Shown: positions 50,359 to 60,255 of the stretch, piece after piece
Position numbering within the stretch: position 1 is the first letter of the stretch
Layout of the letters: every line of letters starts with the position of its first letter
From: DAOTXS01 sp034435055
Lineage (GTDB): Bacteria > Chloroflexota > Anaerolineae > UBA4142
Assembly: GCA_034435055.1 (NCBI GenBank)
Contig: DAOTXS010000018.1
Span: forward strand, 53,056 to 117,055
DNA: 64,000 nucleotides
Direction: 5' to 3'
The notes under the pieces: model-generated
What the model was told of the DNA's origin: nothing
Seen by the model: only the letters and a program-made list of their open reading frames with translations
Database searches by the model: none
Program-made: the position numbers and the translations under genes

Positions 50359-50733
50359 ATGGATCAGAAATCGCGCTCCGAAAAACTAGTTACCCGCCTC
50401 CGCGATTTTCGTTCATCGATTCCCGATGTGGAAGCATCGGCGGTCGTCAGCGCGGATGGTCTCATCGTTGCTTCTGATCTTCCTGCCGGCGTCGAAGAAG
50501 ATCGAGTCTCGGCGATGTCCGCCGCGATGCTGTCGCTGGGTGATCGCATCGCATCGGAACTGCGGCGCGGGGTGTTGGATCAAGTTTACATTCACGGCGA
50601 AAATGGTTACGTCGTTCTGATGGCGGCGGGCGAAGAAGCCGTGCTCACCGTTCTCGCGCGGCGCGAGGCCAAACTAGGACTGATCCTCTACGATATGAAA
50701 AAAGCCGCCGCAGACATCTCGGCGATGATCTAG
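50359..50733 (+). CDS. Roadblock/LC7-domain protein
   Basis: This 124-residue protein is a single roadblock domain: IPDVEASAVVSADGLIVASDLP, then ISELRRG-like and GYVVLMAAGEEAVLTVLARREAKLGLILYDMKKAA. AAAGGAG precedes the ATG. Such proteins usually regulate small GTPases of the MglA type, but no GTPase gene is near. It has its own promoter and terminator. Confidence 0.9.
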   Translation: MDQKSRSEKLVTRLRDFRSSIPDVEASAVVSADGLIVASDLPAGVEEDRVSAMSAAMLSLGDRIASELRRGVLDQVYIHGENGYVVLMAAGEEAVLTVLARREAKLGLILYDMKKAAADISAMI

Positions 50734-50756
50734 TCGCTGTTCTTATCATCGGAGTC

Positions 50757-50788
50757 AAACACGGAGCGTCAACGCCCCGTGTTTTTGT
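50757..50788 (+). terminator. Intrinsic terminator after the roadblock gene
   Basis: AAACACGG (50757-50764) and CCGTGTTT (50777-50784) form the outer stem, extended inside by GCG/CGC, with TTTTTG following. Confidence 0.85.
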
Positions 50789-50838
50789 TGTGGTAATGGT
50801 AGCAAGCGTTCGCCGAAACGTTCGACAAAGGAAATCAC

Positions 50839-52464
50839 ATGCCTAAATTTATTTTTTGCACCGGCGGCGTTGCCTCTTCGGTGGGCAAAGGTGTCACCGT
50901 GGCATCAATTGGTCGAATTCTCAAAGCGCGCGGCACTCGCGTGTCGATTCAGAAACTCGATCCGTACATCAACGTCGATCCCGGGACAATGTCGCCGTAC
51001 CAACACGGCGAAGTTTTTGTAACCGAAGATGGCGCGGAAACCGATCTCGACCTGGGACACTATGAACGTTTTGTCGATGAAAATCTCACGCGCGCGTCGA
51101 ACGTAACGACCGGGCAGGTGTACCACGAGGTCATCGCCAAAGAACGGCGCGGCGATTATTTGGGCGGCACGGTGCAAGTTGTCCCGCACATCACCAACGA
51201 AATCAAACGCCGCATCGGGCTTGCCGCGCGCGAAACGAACGCCGATGTATTGATTGTCGAAGTCGGCGGCACGGTGGGCGACATTGAAGGCTTGCCGTTT
51301 CTCGAAGCGATTCGCCAAATGCGCAAAGATGTCGGACGCGAAAATGTGACGTACATTCACGTGACGCTTTTACCGCATATCGGCTCGACCGGCGAATTGA
51401 AAACGAAACCAACGCAACACAGCGTGAAAGAATTGCGGTCGATTGGTATTCAGCCCGACGTAATTCTGTGCCGCTCTGATTTTCCCATCGAGGACAGTTT
51501 GCGCGACAAGATTTCACTTTTTACCGATGTTGAGAAACGCGCGGTCATCCCGCTCGTTACCGTACCGAGTATTTATCAAGTCCCATTGATTCTCGAAGAA
51601 TTTGGCTTGGGGAAATTTTTGGTTGAACGGCTGGGATTGGTAGATCGCAAACCGGATCTAGGAACTTGGCAACAATTGGTCGATCACATTGCACAACCCA
51701 AAGCATCGGTCCGCGTTGCGGTGGTCGGCAAATACGTCGAACTGCCGGACGCCTACTTGAGTGTGCGCGAAGCGTTGGATCACGCCGGGTTCTACAACAA
51801 CCGCGTCGTGGAAATCGATTGGATTCTGTCCGAGGATTTGGAACGCAACAAGAGTTTTGATCGACTTGCGCAAGCCGATGGTATTGTCGTGCCGGGCGGT
51901 TTTGGCGAGCGCGGCATCGAAGGCAAAATACTCGCGGCGCGGTACGCGCGCACGCACAAGGTACCGTACCTGGGTCTGTGTTTGGGGATGCAAGTGATGT
52001 GCGTCGAACTCGCGCGCTTTGCGCTGGAAAGCGACGAACCGAATTCGACCGAGTTCAATCCCGGCACGCGTTATCCCATCATCGATTTAATGCCGGATCA
52101 ACGCGGCATTTCGGAAATGGGCGGCACGATGCGGCTGGGTCGCTATCCGTGCAAATTGCAACCTGGCTCGGTTGCCGCGCGCGCGTACGGCGAGGATTTG
52201 ATTTTTGAACGGCATCGTCATCGTTTTGAGTTCAACAATTCTTTTCGTGAACTCTTAGCCAAAGCCGGAATGGAGTATAGCGGTCTCTCGCCGGAAGGCA
52301 ACCTCATCGAAATATCCGAACTGCGCGATCATCCGTTTATGGTCGGCTCGCAATTTCATCCGGAATTCAAATCGCGTCCCGACCGACCGCATCCGTTGTT
52401 CCGTGAATTTGTGCGCGCGTCGATTGAGCGATGCCAGACCAAACCCAAACAGTTGCCGATGTAA
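50839..52464 (+). CDS. pyrG: CTP synthase
   Basis: This 541-residue enzyme makes CTP from UTP, ATP and glutamine. The N-terminal synthetase domain has GGVASSVGKGVTVASIGR and the KLDPYINVDPGTMSP segment; the C-terminal glutamine amidotransferase has the nucleophile in LGLCLGMQ and His-Glu in SQFHPEFKSRP. AAAGGA precedes the ATG. Length is standard. Confidence 0.98.
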   Translation: MPKFIFCTGGVASSVGKGVTVASIGRILKARGTRVSIQKLDPYINVDPGTMSPYQHGEVFVTEDGAETDLDLGHYERFVDENLTRASNVTTGQVYHEVIAKERRGDYLGGTVQVVPHITNEIKRRIGLAARETNADVLIVEVGGTVGDIEGLPFLEAIRQMRKDVGRENVTYIHVTLLPHIGSTGELKTKPTQHSVKELRSIGIQPDVILCRSDFPIEDSLRDKISLFTDVEKRAVIPLVTVPSIYQVPLILEEFGLGKFLVERLGLVDRKPDLGTWQQLVDHIAQPKASVRVAVVGKYVELPDAYLSVREALDHAGFYNNRVVEIDWILSEDLERNKSFDRLAQADGIVVPGGFGERGIEGKILAARYARTHKVPYLGLCLGMQVMCVELARFALESDEPNSTEFNPGTRYPIIDLMPDQRGISEMGGTMRLGRYPCKLQPGSVAARAYGEDLIFERHRHRFEFNNSFRELLAKAGMEYSGLSPEGNLIEISELRDHPFMVGSQFHPEFKSRPDRPHPLFREFVRASIERCQTKPKQLPM

Positions 52465-52470
52465 AACCTA

Positions 52471-52500
52471 TTGGCGAAAATTTTCCAATCGTGATAAAAT
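52471..52500 (+). promoter_or_regulatory. Promoter of the HEAT-repeat gene
   Basis: TTGGCG (52471-52476), an 18-bp spacer and TAAAAT (52495-52500). Confidence 0.5.
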
Positions 52501-52520
52501 AGAGGTGAGGGAAAGTGATT

Positions 52521-53468
52521 ATGCCCACACCCAAGATGACCAAGCGCGAAAAACTGGCGTGGCTTGCTGATTTAGAAGAGGGCTATCGCCCGTTCGATAA
52601 ACGCGCGCTCAATCTGTTGCGGACACTGATGGATGATGGCGATGCCGAAGTGCGCGCCGAAGCGATTGCGTGTTTGTGGGAAGACCCCGACCCGCGCTGG
52701 ATCGATGTGTTGATGCGCAAGGCAACCCAGGATCCGCACGCAGACGTGCGCGCGCACGCACTCTCCGCACTCGGACGGTACGTTTTCGAAGGCGAAGCCG
52801 CCGAGTTCGAAGGGTGGGACGCGCCAATGTTCACGATTTCCAAACAAGATTACGCGCGCGTCGTCGATTTTCTTTTCCGCATCGCGCAAGACCCGGAAGA
52901 ATCGCTCAGCACGCGACGTTACGCTATCGAAGCCTTGTCGTTCCGTTCCGAAGACCCAGACGTTTTTGATCTCATCGATTGGGCATATCAACATCGTGAT
53001 CGCCGGATGAAAGTGAGCGCGATCTTTGCAATGTCGCGTCACGGCGATCCGCGGTGGACGCCGTTCATTCTCGCCGAAATGCGGAGCCGTGATTCCCAAA
53101 TTCAGTACGAAGCGGTGCGTGCCGCCGGTGAACTGGGATTGCGTGAAGCCGTTGATGAGCTAATCGAGCTGGTGCGTACCAAAGCCACACGCAAGCCGTT
53201 GCGCTTGTTAGCAATCTACGCGCTCGGTGAGACCGGCGATGCCAAAGCGTTACCGATCTTGGAACAACTTGCGCGTTCACGCGACCGCGACCTCCGCGAA
53301 GTGGCGCGCGAAGCCATCGAAGAATGGCACACGTTCAACGAAATGGAACGGATGGCGGTAGACGATCTGAACGACGACGCCAGCGTGGATGACATCAGTG
53401 ATTATTTTGAAACGGAATCTTTACCGAATATTTGGCAACCCGAAGCAGAAACATTTTCTAAGAATTAG
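52521..53468 (+). CDS. HEAT-repeat protein
   Basis: I chose the ATG at 52521 after GTGAGGGA; a GTG at 52515 is an alternative. The 315-residue soluble protein has about seven HEAT-like repeats (DAEVRAEAIACLWED, HADVRAHALSALGRY, STRRYAIEALSF, RMKVSAIFAMSRHGD, SQIQYEAVRAAGELG, LRLLAIYALGETGD, DLREVAREAIEEW) and an acidic tail (DDLNDDASVDDISDYFETE). It is probably a protein-binding scaffold. Its partner is unknown. Confidence 0.88.
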   Translation: MPTPKMTKREKLAWLADLEEGYRPFDKRALNLLRTLMDDGDAEVRAEAIACLWEDPDPRWIDVLMRKATQDPHADVRAHALSALGRYVFEGEAAEFEGWDAPMFTISKQDYARVVDFLFRIAQDPEESLSTRRYAIEALSFRSEDPDVFDLIDWAYQHRDRRMKVSAIFAMSRHGDPRWTPFILAEMRSRDSQIQYEAVRAAGELGLREAVDELIELVRTKATRKPLRLLAIYALGETGDAKALPILEQLARSRDRDLREVAREAIEEWHTFNEMERMAVDDLNDDASVDDISDYFETESLPNIWQPEAETFSKN

Positions 53469-53474
53469 ACCGAG

Positions 53475-53531
53475 GACGGAAGACGAAGGACGGAAAATCA
53501 TTTTCCGTCCTTCGTCTTATTGTCCGTTCTC
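53475..53531. repeat. Stuttered hairpin, GACGGAAGAC word set (copy 2), convergent
   Basis: AGACGAAGGACGGAAAAT (53481-53498) is followed almost at once by its exact reverse complement (53500-53517). The word GACGGAAGAC (53475-53484) is shared with copy 1 at 46454. It lies between the converging HEAT and alr genes and could terminate both. Confidence 0.88.
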
Positions 53532-54696
53532 AAGTGTATCTTCGTTCTAATCGCGTGCTGATCGTCGCAATCGTTTCGTAATTGTTCGTCCCCAGTTTTT
53601 CGCCCGCTTCCTCCGCGGAAATTTCTGCTTGTCCTTGTCTGCCGATCAGTACCACTTCGTCGCCGGCTTGGACGCCCGCAACGTCCGTCACGTCGATCAT
53701 CGTTTGATCCATACATACACGCCCGGCAATTGGCGCACGCTTGCCGCGAATCAACACTTCGCCATAGTTGTTGGGTTTGCGCCGAAAACCATCGGCATAA
53801 CCGATCATGATAATTGCCAAACGTGTTGGACGTTCTGCGCGGAAGGTGCAACCGTAACTCACGTACGTGCCCGTCGGAATTGGCTTGACCAACGCGACTT
53901 GAGTTTTGAACGACAACGCCGGGATGAAATCCGGCGGGCGCGGCATTTCCGGCGATGGGTCGAGTCCGTAGAGCAAAATGCCGGCGCGGACGAGATTGAA
54001 ACGCGCTTCGGTAAGATGCACCGCCGCCGGGCTATTTGCGCAATGGCGATAACGCGGCGCAATGCCGGCATTTTCCAACGACGCAATCACGCCGCGAAAT
54101 TTTTCCAATTGTCGTTGCGTGTAATCGTTGCCCCAGCCCTTGACGCCAAATGCATCCGGCGTATCCGACATTGCAAAATGCGTAAACACCCCATCGATTT
54201 CGACGTTCGGTAGTTCGCGCACGGCGCGCGCAAAATCGAGGGCTTGATCCGGGAAAACTCCCAGTCGTGCCATGCCAGTATCGATCTTGATATGTACGCG
54301 CGCGCGTGTGTTGAATTCGTGCGTGGCATCTGAAACTGCTCGTGCGATGTCCATCGTAAAGATTGTCAGGGTGAGATTGTGTTCCACGCCGGCGCGCGCC
54401 ACTTCCGGCATCGTCGGTCCCACGACGAGAATTGGCGCGGTGATGCCGGCTTGACGCAATTCGATGCCTTCGCCAATCGTGTACACGCCGAGCCAGGTTG
54501 CGCCGCCGCGCAACGCGGCTTGCGCGCACGGAATCGCGCCGTGACCGTACGCATTCGCCTTGACCATCGCCATCAATTCTGCCGGCGCGGCGATTTGCGC
54601 GAGACGGCGCGCGTTGTGTTCGATTGCCTGCAGATTCACTTCGACCCAGGATGCACGCAAGGGCACTTCCGTTTGTGTTGTTGGCATAGTTTTCAT
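53530..54696 (-). CDS. alr: Alanine racemase
   Basis: I chose the ATG at 54696; the longer reading frame to 54756 reads through a repeat. The 388-residue PLP enzyme has the cofactor lysine in MVKANAYGHGA, the N-terminal barrel with IDTGMARLG, and the catalytic Tyr in SYGCTFRAERP from the other subunit side. It makes D-alanine for cell-wall synthesis. It is the last gene of a unit with the EamA transporter and TilS. Confidence 0.95.
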   Translation of the reverse strand: MKTMPTTQTEVPLRASWVEVNLQAIEHNARRLAQIAAPAELMAMVKANAYGHGAIPCAQAALRGGATWLGVYTIGEGIELRQAGITAPILVVGPTMPEVARAGVEHNLTLTIFTMDIARAVSDATHEFNTRARVHIKIDTGMARLGVFPDQALDFARAVRELPNVEIDGVFTHFAMSDTPDAFGVKGWGNDYTQRQLEKFRGVIASLENAGIAPRYRHCANSPAAVHLTEARFNLVRAGILLYGLDPSPEMPRPPDFIPALSFKTQVALVKPIPTGTYVSYGCTFRAERPTRLAIIMIGYADGFRRKPNNYGEVLIRGKRAPIAGRVCMDQTMIDVTDVAGVQAGDEVVLIGRQGQAEISAEEAGEKLGTNNYETIATISTRLERRYT

Positions 54697-54706
54697 GTTT
54701 CTTGGC

Positions 54707-54731
54707 GTAATCTGCGAAATTTGCGGATTAC
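54707..54731. repeat. Stuttered hairpin, CAGATT word set (copy 4)
   Basis: GTAATCTGC (54707-54715) pairs with GCGGATTAC (54723-54731) with one wobble. It fills the short gap between the EamA transporter gene and alr and overlaps the end of the former. Confidence 0.7.
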
Positions 54732-55627
54732 TCCCGTGGTCGCAACAGCACCACACTCAACAAAATCAACCCCGCGCCGAGGAGTTGAAGCGGTTCGAGG
54801 ATTTCGCCGAACATCAAGTACGCGACAATCGCCGTCGTCACCGGCTCGAATGCGGCGAGGATGCTCGCGACGCTTGCCGACAAATGACTCAAGCCGACGG
54901 TGTACGCACCAAACCCGCCGAGCGTCGGCACAAGCGCGAGAAACACCAGTGTGCCCCAGCCATCGATGGCGAGATTGACCGGCAACAATTTTCCCAGCAA
55001 CAAATCGAGCGGGAAAAGAAAAAGTAAACCAAAGAAAAAAGCGTAGAACAAACTTGTCCACGCCGAATATCGGCGTGTGACAAAGCGTCCCATCAACGAG
55101 TACGTTGCAAACGTGCACGCGGAACCGAGACCGAACGCAATTCCAACCGCGTTAAGTTGGACTTGATGCAAATCGTACGCGCGCGCGACCAGCGCGCAAC
55201 CGATGATCGTCGATGTGAGCGCGACGAGTTTCGTGCGATTAAATTTTTCGCGGAGGAAACGCGCGGCAAAAACCGCAACGAGCGCGGGCGCGGTGTAAAT
55301 GATGACGGTTGCCACCGCCGCGCCGTTGTACTGCACCGATGAAATCCACACAATTTGATGAATGCCGATGCCGACGAGTCCGTACACAAAAAACGCGCCG
55401 ATGTCGCGCCAGTCGATGCGGAGTTGGCGCGCGTCGATAAGGACGAGCGCGAGGAAAAGAAATGCCGCGACGAAAAACACGCGCCAAAAGGCAATCGTCA
55501 GCGTGTTCAGCTTGTACGTCGTCAGCAAAATTTTGATGACGATGCCGGTGAATGCCCAAATCACCGTGCCAACAAGAACGATGACGTAACCACGCAAAGG
55601 AATTTCGCGCCGGGGTGAATTTCTCAA
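54728..55627 (-). CDS. EamA/DMT-family transporter
   Basis: This 299-residue protein has ten membrane helices in two EamA repeats (about 14-140 and 160-295), with TVIWAFTGIVIKILL at the start and ILAAFEPVTTAIVAYLMFGE near the end. The only plausible start is a TTG at 55627 with GAGGA just before it. It probably exports a metabolite such as an amino acid. The stop lies inside the repeat at 54707-54731. Confidence 0.87.
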   Translation of the reverse strand: MRNSPRREIPLRGYVIVLVGTVIWAFTGIVIKILLTTYKLNTLTIAFWRVFFVAAFLFLALVLIDARQLRIDWRDIGAFFVYGLVGIGIHQIVWISSVQYNGAAVATVIIYTAPALVAVFAARFLREKFNRTKLVALTSTIIGCALVARAYDLHQVQLNAVGIAFGLGSACTFATYSLMGRFVTRRYSAWTSLFYAFFFGLLFLFPLDLLLGKLLPVNLAIDGWGTLVFLALVPTLGGFGAYTVGLSHLSASVASILAAFEPVTTAIVAYLMFGEILEPLQLLGAGLILLSVVLLRPRE

Positions 55628-55646
55628 TGTTCCTCGTCAACAAAAA

Positions 55647-55693
55647 TCCACAGATTTCGCAGCAAAGAAAACAAATCGGTGTAATCTGCGGAT
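55647..55693. repeat. Stuttered hairpin, CAGATT word set (copy 5)
   Basis: ATCCACAGATT (55647-55657) pairs with AATCTGCGGAT (55683-55693) with one wobble. The ACAGATTTCGCAG word matches copies 1 and 3. It lies between tilS and the transporter gene. Confidence 0.78.
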
Positions 55694-55696
55694 GGA

Positions 55697-57196
55697 TTAT
55701 TTCTTCCGAAAAGTTACTTGCCAAAATTGATTCGTCTGCGGCGTAACCTTTGCGCGCTCGTCCACGCGCAAGCCACACACCCACACAATCCGATCACCGA
55801 CGACGAGCAGGGGCAAGAGCGCGCGCACGGTACGCTGAATTTTTTCGTCGATCATAAACTCGTGCAAAGAGCGTGTGTGACCTTGCAAACCGGCGGGTTG
55901 AAAGCGGTCGCCGGGACGACGACGACGCAACAGCCGTTCGCCACGACACATCGCGTAATCCAACATCGCCGTCCAGCGATCGGTTGCTTCTGGCAAATTG
56001 TTCAGGACTTGCGTTTCGATCACCCAATTCGTGTTGGGCAGTTCGGTGACGCCTTCCGATGGGATCGGTAAACTATCGGTGTGCAACAACGGCAAATCCG
56101 GCATCGGCACACCGCGCGCGGCGTCCGCAAGCACAAACTCGCCATAACCGACGACGAGAATAATGCCATTGGGGAGCGTTGCTTCCGCGCCAGCGGTTTT
56201 TTCCAGTGCGATTTTGCGCGCATCTTCGATGTGCGTCCACCCGATGTTGCGTAAATCGCCGCGAATGCGCCGAATCGCTTCGCGCAACGTGCCGCGTTGC
56301 AATGCCGGGTGCAGTGCGCGCCACGCCTCGCGCGCGATTATGATCGCACCTTGTTCCGTCCGCGCCATCTTTTGCAATTCGGCAGTAACCACTTGATCGA
56401 TGAACGCGTAATCATCTGAGATCGAAAGTGAGGTGCGATACAACGCATCGCGTAAATTGGGATTGAACGCTTCCAAAAATGGAATGACGTTATACCGCAA
56501 TCGATTGCGAAAATAAACGGTCTCGAAATTCGAGCGGTCGAGGCGCGGCGCAAGATAATGCGCGCGGGCGTACTCTTCGATTTCTGTGCGCGTCAGATCG
56601 AGCAGGGGACGAATGAGGAATAACATCGCCGTGTCGAACGAGGCGTCCAAGCCAAAACCTGCGCCGCGCAACGGGGTTTTGTGTTTCATCCCGCGTAACC
56701 CGGCAAGACCCGCGCCGCGCAACAAATGCATCAGAATCGTTTCGATTTGATCGTCGCGATGATGCGCGACGGCGATCAGCAATGCGCCTTCGTGCTGGGC
56801 AACTTGTGCCAGAAAAGCGTAACGCGTGCGCCGCGCCGCTTCTTCAATCGACAAGTGATGTTGTTGCGCCAGCGTTTTGACATCGCGCGTTTCAATTGTC
56901 GCGGGTAATTTCCATTCGTGGGCGATGGCGCGCACAAACTCTGCGTCCGCATCGGATTCGTCGCCGCGCAAGCGATGATTGAGATGGGCAACGTGGAGAT
57001 GGAGTTTGTATTCGTTGCGCAACGCGCGCAAGACGTGCAACAGGGTCAGCGAATCTGGCCCGCCGGAAACGCCAACCACCACGCGCGCGCCGCTCAGCAT
57101 CAATTGATGTTCTTCGATCGTCGCGCGCACGCGGCTGAGCAGAAGGGAGGATGGTTTTTCAGTTGCACGTTCGGGCGGAAGATTGTTGGTTGCCAT
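55697..57196 (-). CDS. tilS: tRNA(Ile)-lysidine synthase
   Basis: This 499-residue enzyme modifies C34 of tRNA-Ile2 to lysidine. The PP-loop ATPase motif is VSGGPDSL (43-50) with HLNHRLRGDESDADAEFV and HHRDDQIETILMHLLRGAG. TilS substrate-binding and C-terminal domains follow (LRRRRPGDRFQPAGLQGHTRSLHEFMID). Full length. It lies 23 nt after the TIGR00300 gene. Confidence 0.95.
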   Translation of the reverse strand: MATNNLPPERATEKPSSLLLSRVRATIEEHQLMLSGARVVVGVSGGPDSLTLLHVLRALRNEYKLHLHVAHLNHRLRGDESDADAEFVRAIAHEWKLPATIETRDVKTLAQQHHLSIEEAARRTRYAFLAQVAQHEGALLIAVAHHRDDQIETILMHLLRGAGLAGLRGMKHKTPLRGAGFGLDASFDTAMLFLIRPLLDLTRTEIEEYARAHYLAPRLDRSNFETVYFRNRLRYNVIPFLEAFNPNLRDALYRTSLSISDDYAFIDQVVTAELQKMARTEQGAIIIAREAWRALHPALQRGTLREAIRRIRGDLRNIGWTHIEDARKIALEKTAGAEATLPNGIILVVGYGEFVLADAARGVPMPDLPLLHTDSLPIPSEGVTELPNTNWVIETQVLNNLPEATDRWTAMLDYAMCRGERLLRRRRPGDRFQPAGLQGHTRSLHEFMIDEKIQRTVRALLPLLVVGDRIVWVCGLRVDERAKVTPQTNQFWQVTFRKK

Positions 57197-57219
57197 GTGG
57201 CTCGATCATCATCACACCG

Positions 57220-58443
57220 TTACACAAGATTCAACGACTCTGCCAATTCGCGCATAAACAATTCTGCATCCGTTACCAAACCCAGCGCTTGAAACGTACC
57301 GCGATCCGCCAACTTGGTGACGACTGCCGGGTTAATATCGACCGCCACCACTTTGACCGATGCCGACAACATATTGCCGGTCGCAATCGAATGCAACATT
57401 GTCGAAATCATCAACGCGAGTTCGACGCCGGGCAAAGCCGCGCGCATTTTGCGTTGCGCCTCAATCGTGTCGGTGATCACGTCGGGCAGGGGACCGTCAT
57501 CGCGGATGGAACCAGCAAGTACCATCTCGACGTTGTTGCGAATACATTCGTACATCACCCCATCGCGCAAAATTCCTTGCGCGACTGCCGCGCGCAACGA
57601 CCCGGCGCGCCGAATCGTGTTGATCGCAATCATATGATGCCGATGTCCCCCTTCGATGGGTTGACCGTTGTGAAGTGCGATGCCCAACGATGTGCCGAGC
57701 AACGCCGATTCCACATCGTGCGCCGCAATCGCGTTGCCGCCGAAAAGGACTTGGACAAACCCAGCGCGAATAAGCGCGGCGAGGTACGGGCCCGCGCCGC
57801 TATGCACAATCGCTGGTCCGGCGACGACAAGAATTTTGCCGTTGTGCGCGCGAATATCGCGCATCGTTTTGGCAATCTCTTCGATGACGAGGCGTTTCGG
57901 TTTTTCGGAGGAGACGTTGCTCCCCATAAACGAAAACAATTCACGGTCGCGCGCGCGTTCGAACGGAATCACGCGGATCCCATCGTGACCGATGACCACG
58001 TGATCGCCCGCGCGCACGTCCGCCATCGGCAGCATCTTTGCCTGACGATTTGCGCGGTCAACGACGATTGCCAAATCCATCTCGGTGCCGGTTACCGCGA
58101 TCCATTGACCCTGCAGTCGAATCTGGGTTGGCAAGTGCGTCGTCGAATAAAAATCATCCGGCAGAACGCCGTCGCGCGTCACCGGCGCCGTGTGCACGTC
58201 TTCGCGCGAAACGATGACTGCACCGTCGTCTTGTACGGCGTTGAGAATGCGGTGCAGTTGCTCGTCGCTGGAGGCGGAAATTTTCATCCGCGCAAACGAC
58301 GTTTCGGTTTTGTGCCGACCGACGCGAATCTCTTGCAATTCAAACTCGCCGCCCAAGTCCATGACGACGCCCCAGACTTTGGACAGGATACCCGAATCGA
58401 TGATATGTCCTTCGAGCGTAATTTCTTCACTATAGCCGTTCAT
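57220..58443 (-). CDS. TIGR00300 protein, ornithine-cyclodeaminase-type (ArgZ/AgrE C-terminal-like)
   Basis: This 407-residue protein matches the LOR/SDH-region family (TIGR00300), in which archaeal and cyanobacterial members convert ornithine to proline. The N-terminal part is MNGYSEEITLEGHIIDSGILSK; the C-terminal NAD-binding part has VVAGPAIVHSGAG and LFGGNAIAAHDVESALLGTSLG. Here it is free-standing, without the arginine-dihydrolase domain of ArgZ. AGGAG precedes the start. It is divergent from hutH-hutU, and both units feed amino-acid breakdown. Confidence 0.85.
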   Translation of the reverse strand: MNGYSEEITLEGHIIDSGILSKVWGVVMDLGGEFELQEIRVGRHKTETSFARMKISASSDEQLHRILNAVQDDGAVIVSREDVHTAPVTRDGVLPDDFYSTTHLPTQIRLQGQWIAVTGTEMDLAIVVDRANRQAKMLPMADVRAGDHVVIGHDGIRVIPFERARDRELFSFMGSNVSSEKPKRLVIEEIAKTMRDIRAHNGKILVVAGPAIVHSGAGPYLAALIRAGFVQVLFGGNAIAAHDVESALLGTSLGIALHNGQPIEGGHRHHMIAINTIRRAGSLRAAVAQGILRDGVMYECIRNNVEMVLAGSIRDDGPLPDVITDTIEAQRKMRAALPGVELALMISTMLHSIATGNMLSASVKVVAVDINPAVVTKLADRGTFQALGLVTDAELFMRELAESLNLV

Positions 58444-58466
58444 CCCATCTCCTGACGACCGGGCGC

Positions 58467-58495
58467 AGTATATCTTTCGTTCGCTAAAGTGTCAA
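58467..58495 (-). promoter_or_regulatory. Promoter of the TIGR00300-tilS unit
   Basis: On the minus strand TTGACA (58495-58490), a 17-bp spacer and TATACT (58472-58467). Confidence 0.78.
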
Positions 58496-58581
58496 TTCAA
58501 ATTTTGATAGTCGCCGCGCGATGACTGCCAAACCGGTGTCTATCGAGTGAATGCGTGATGCCTTTTTGTTTTTTCGTGTCC

Positions 58582-58610
58582 TTGACACCGTCCTGCGTTC
58601 CTGTTATCCT
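58582..58610 (+). promoter_or_regulatory. Promoter of hutH-hutU
   Basis: TTGACA (58582-58587), a 17-bp spacer and TATCCT (58605-58610). Confidence 0.7.
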
Positions 58611-58644
58611 TTGACTCAATCATCAAGAAGGGATAACCGCGTCA

Positions 58645-60219
<1,575 letters not shown>

Positions 60220-60255
60220 ATAGCAAAACGATTTTTCTCAGCGGGGAGGCAAAAA

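Noticed and set aside
54697..54756. Longer N-terminus of alanine racemase
   Set aside because: The extra 20 codons are read from the CAGATT-type hairpin and do not resemble the family.
57151..58455. A 434-codon open frame on the + strand opposite the TIGR00300 gene
   Set aside because: It lies wholly antisense to a gene with clear family motifs and a good promoter. Its translation is rich in Arg and His as expected for a shadow frame in GC-rich third positions.
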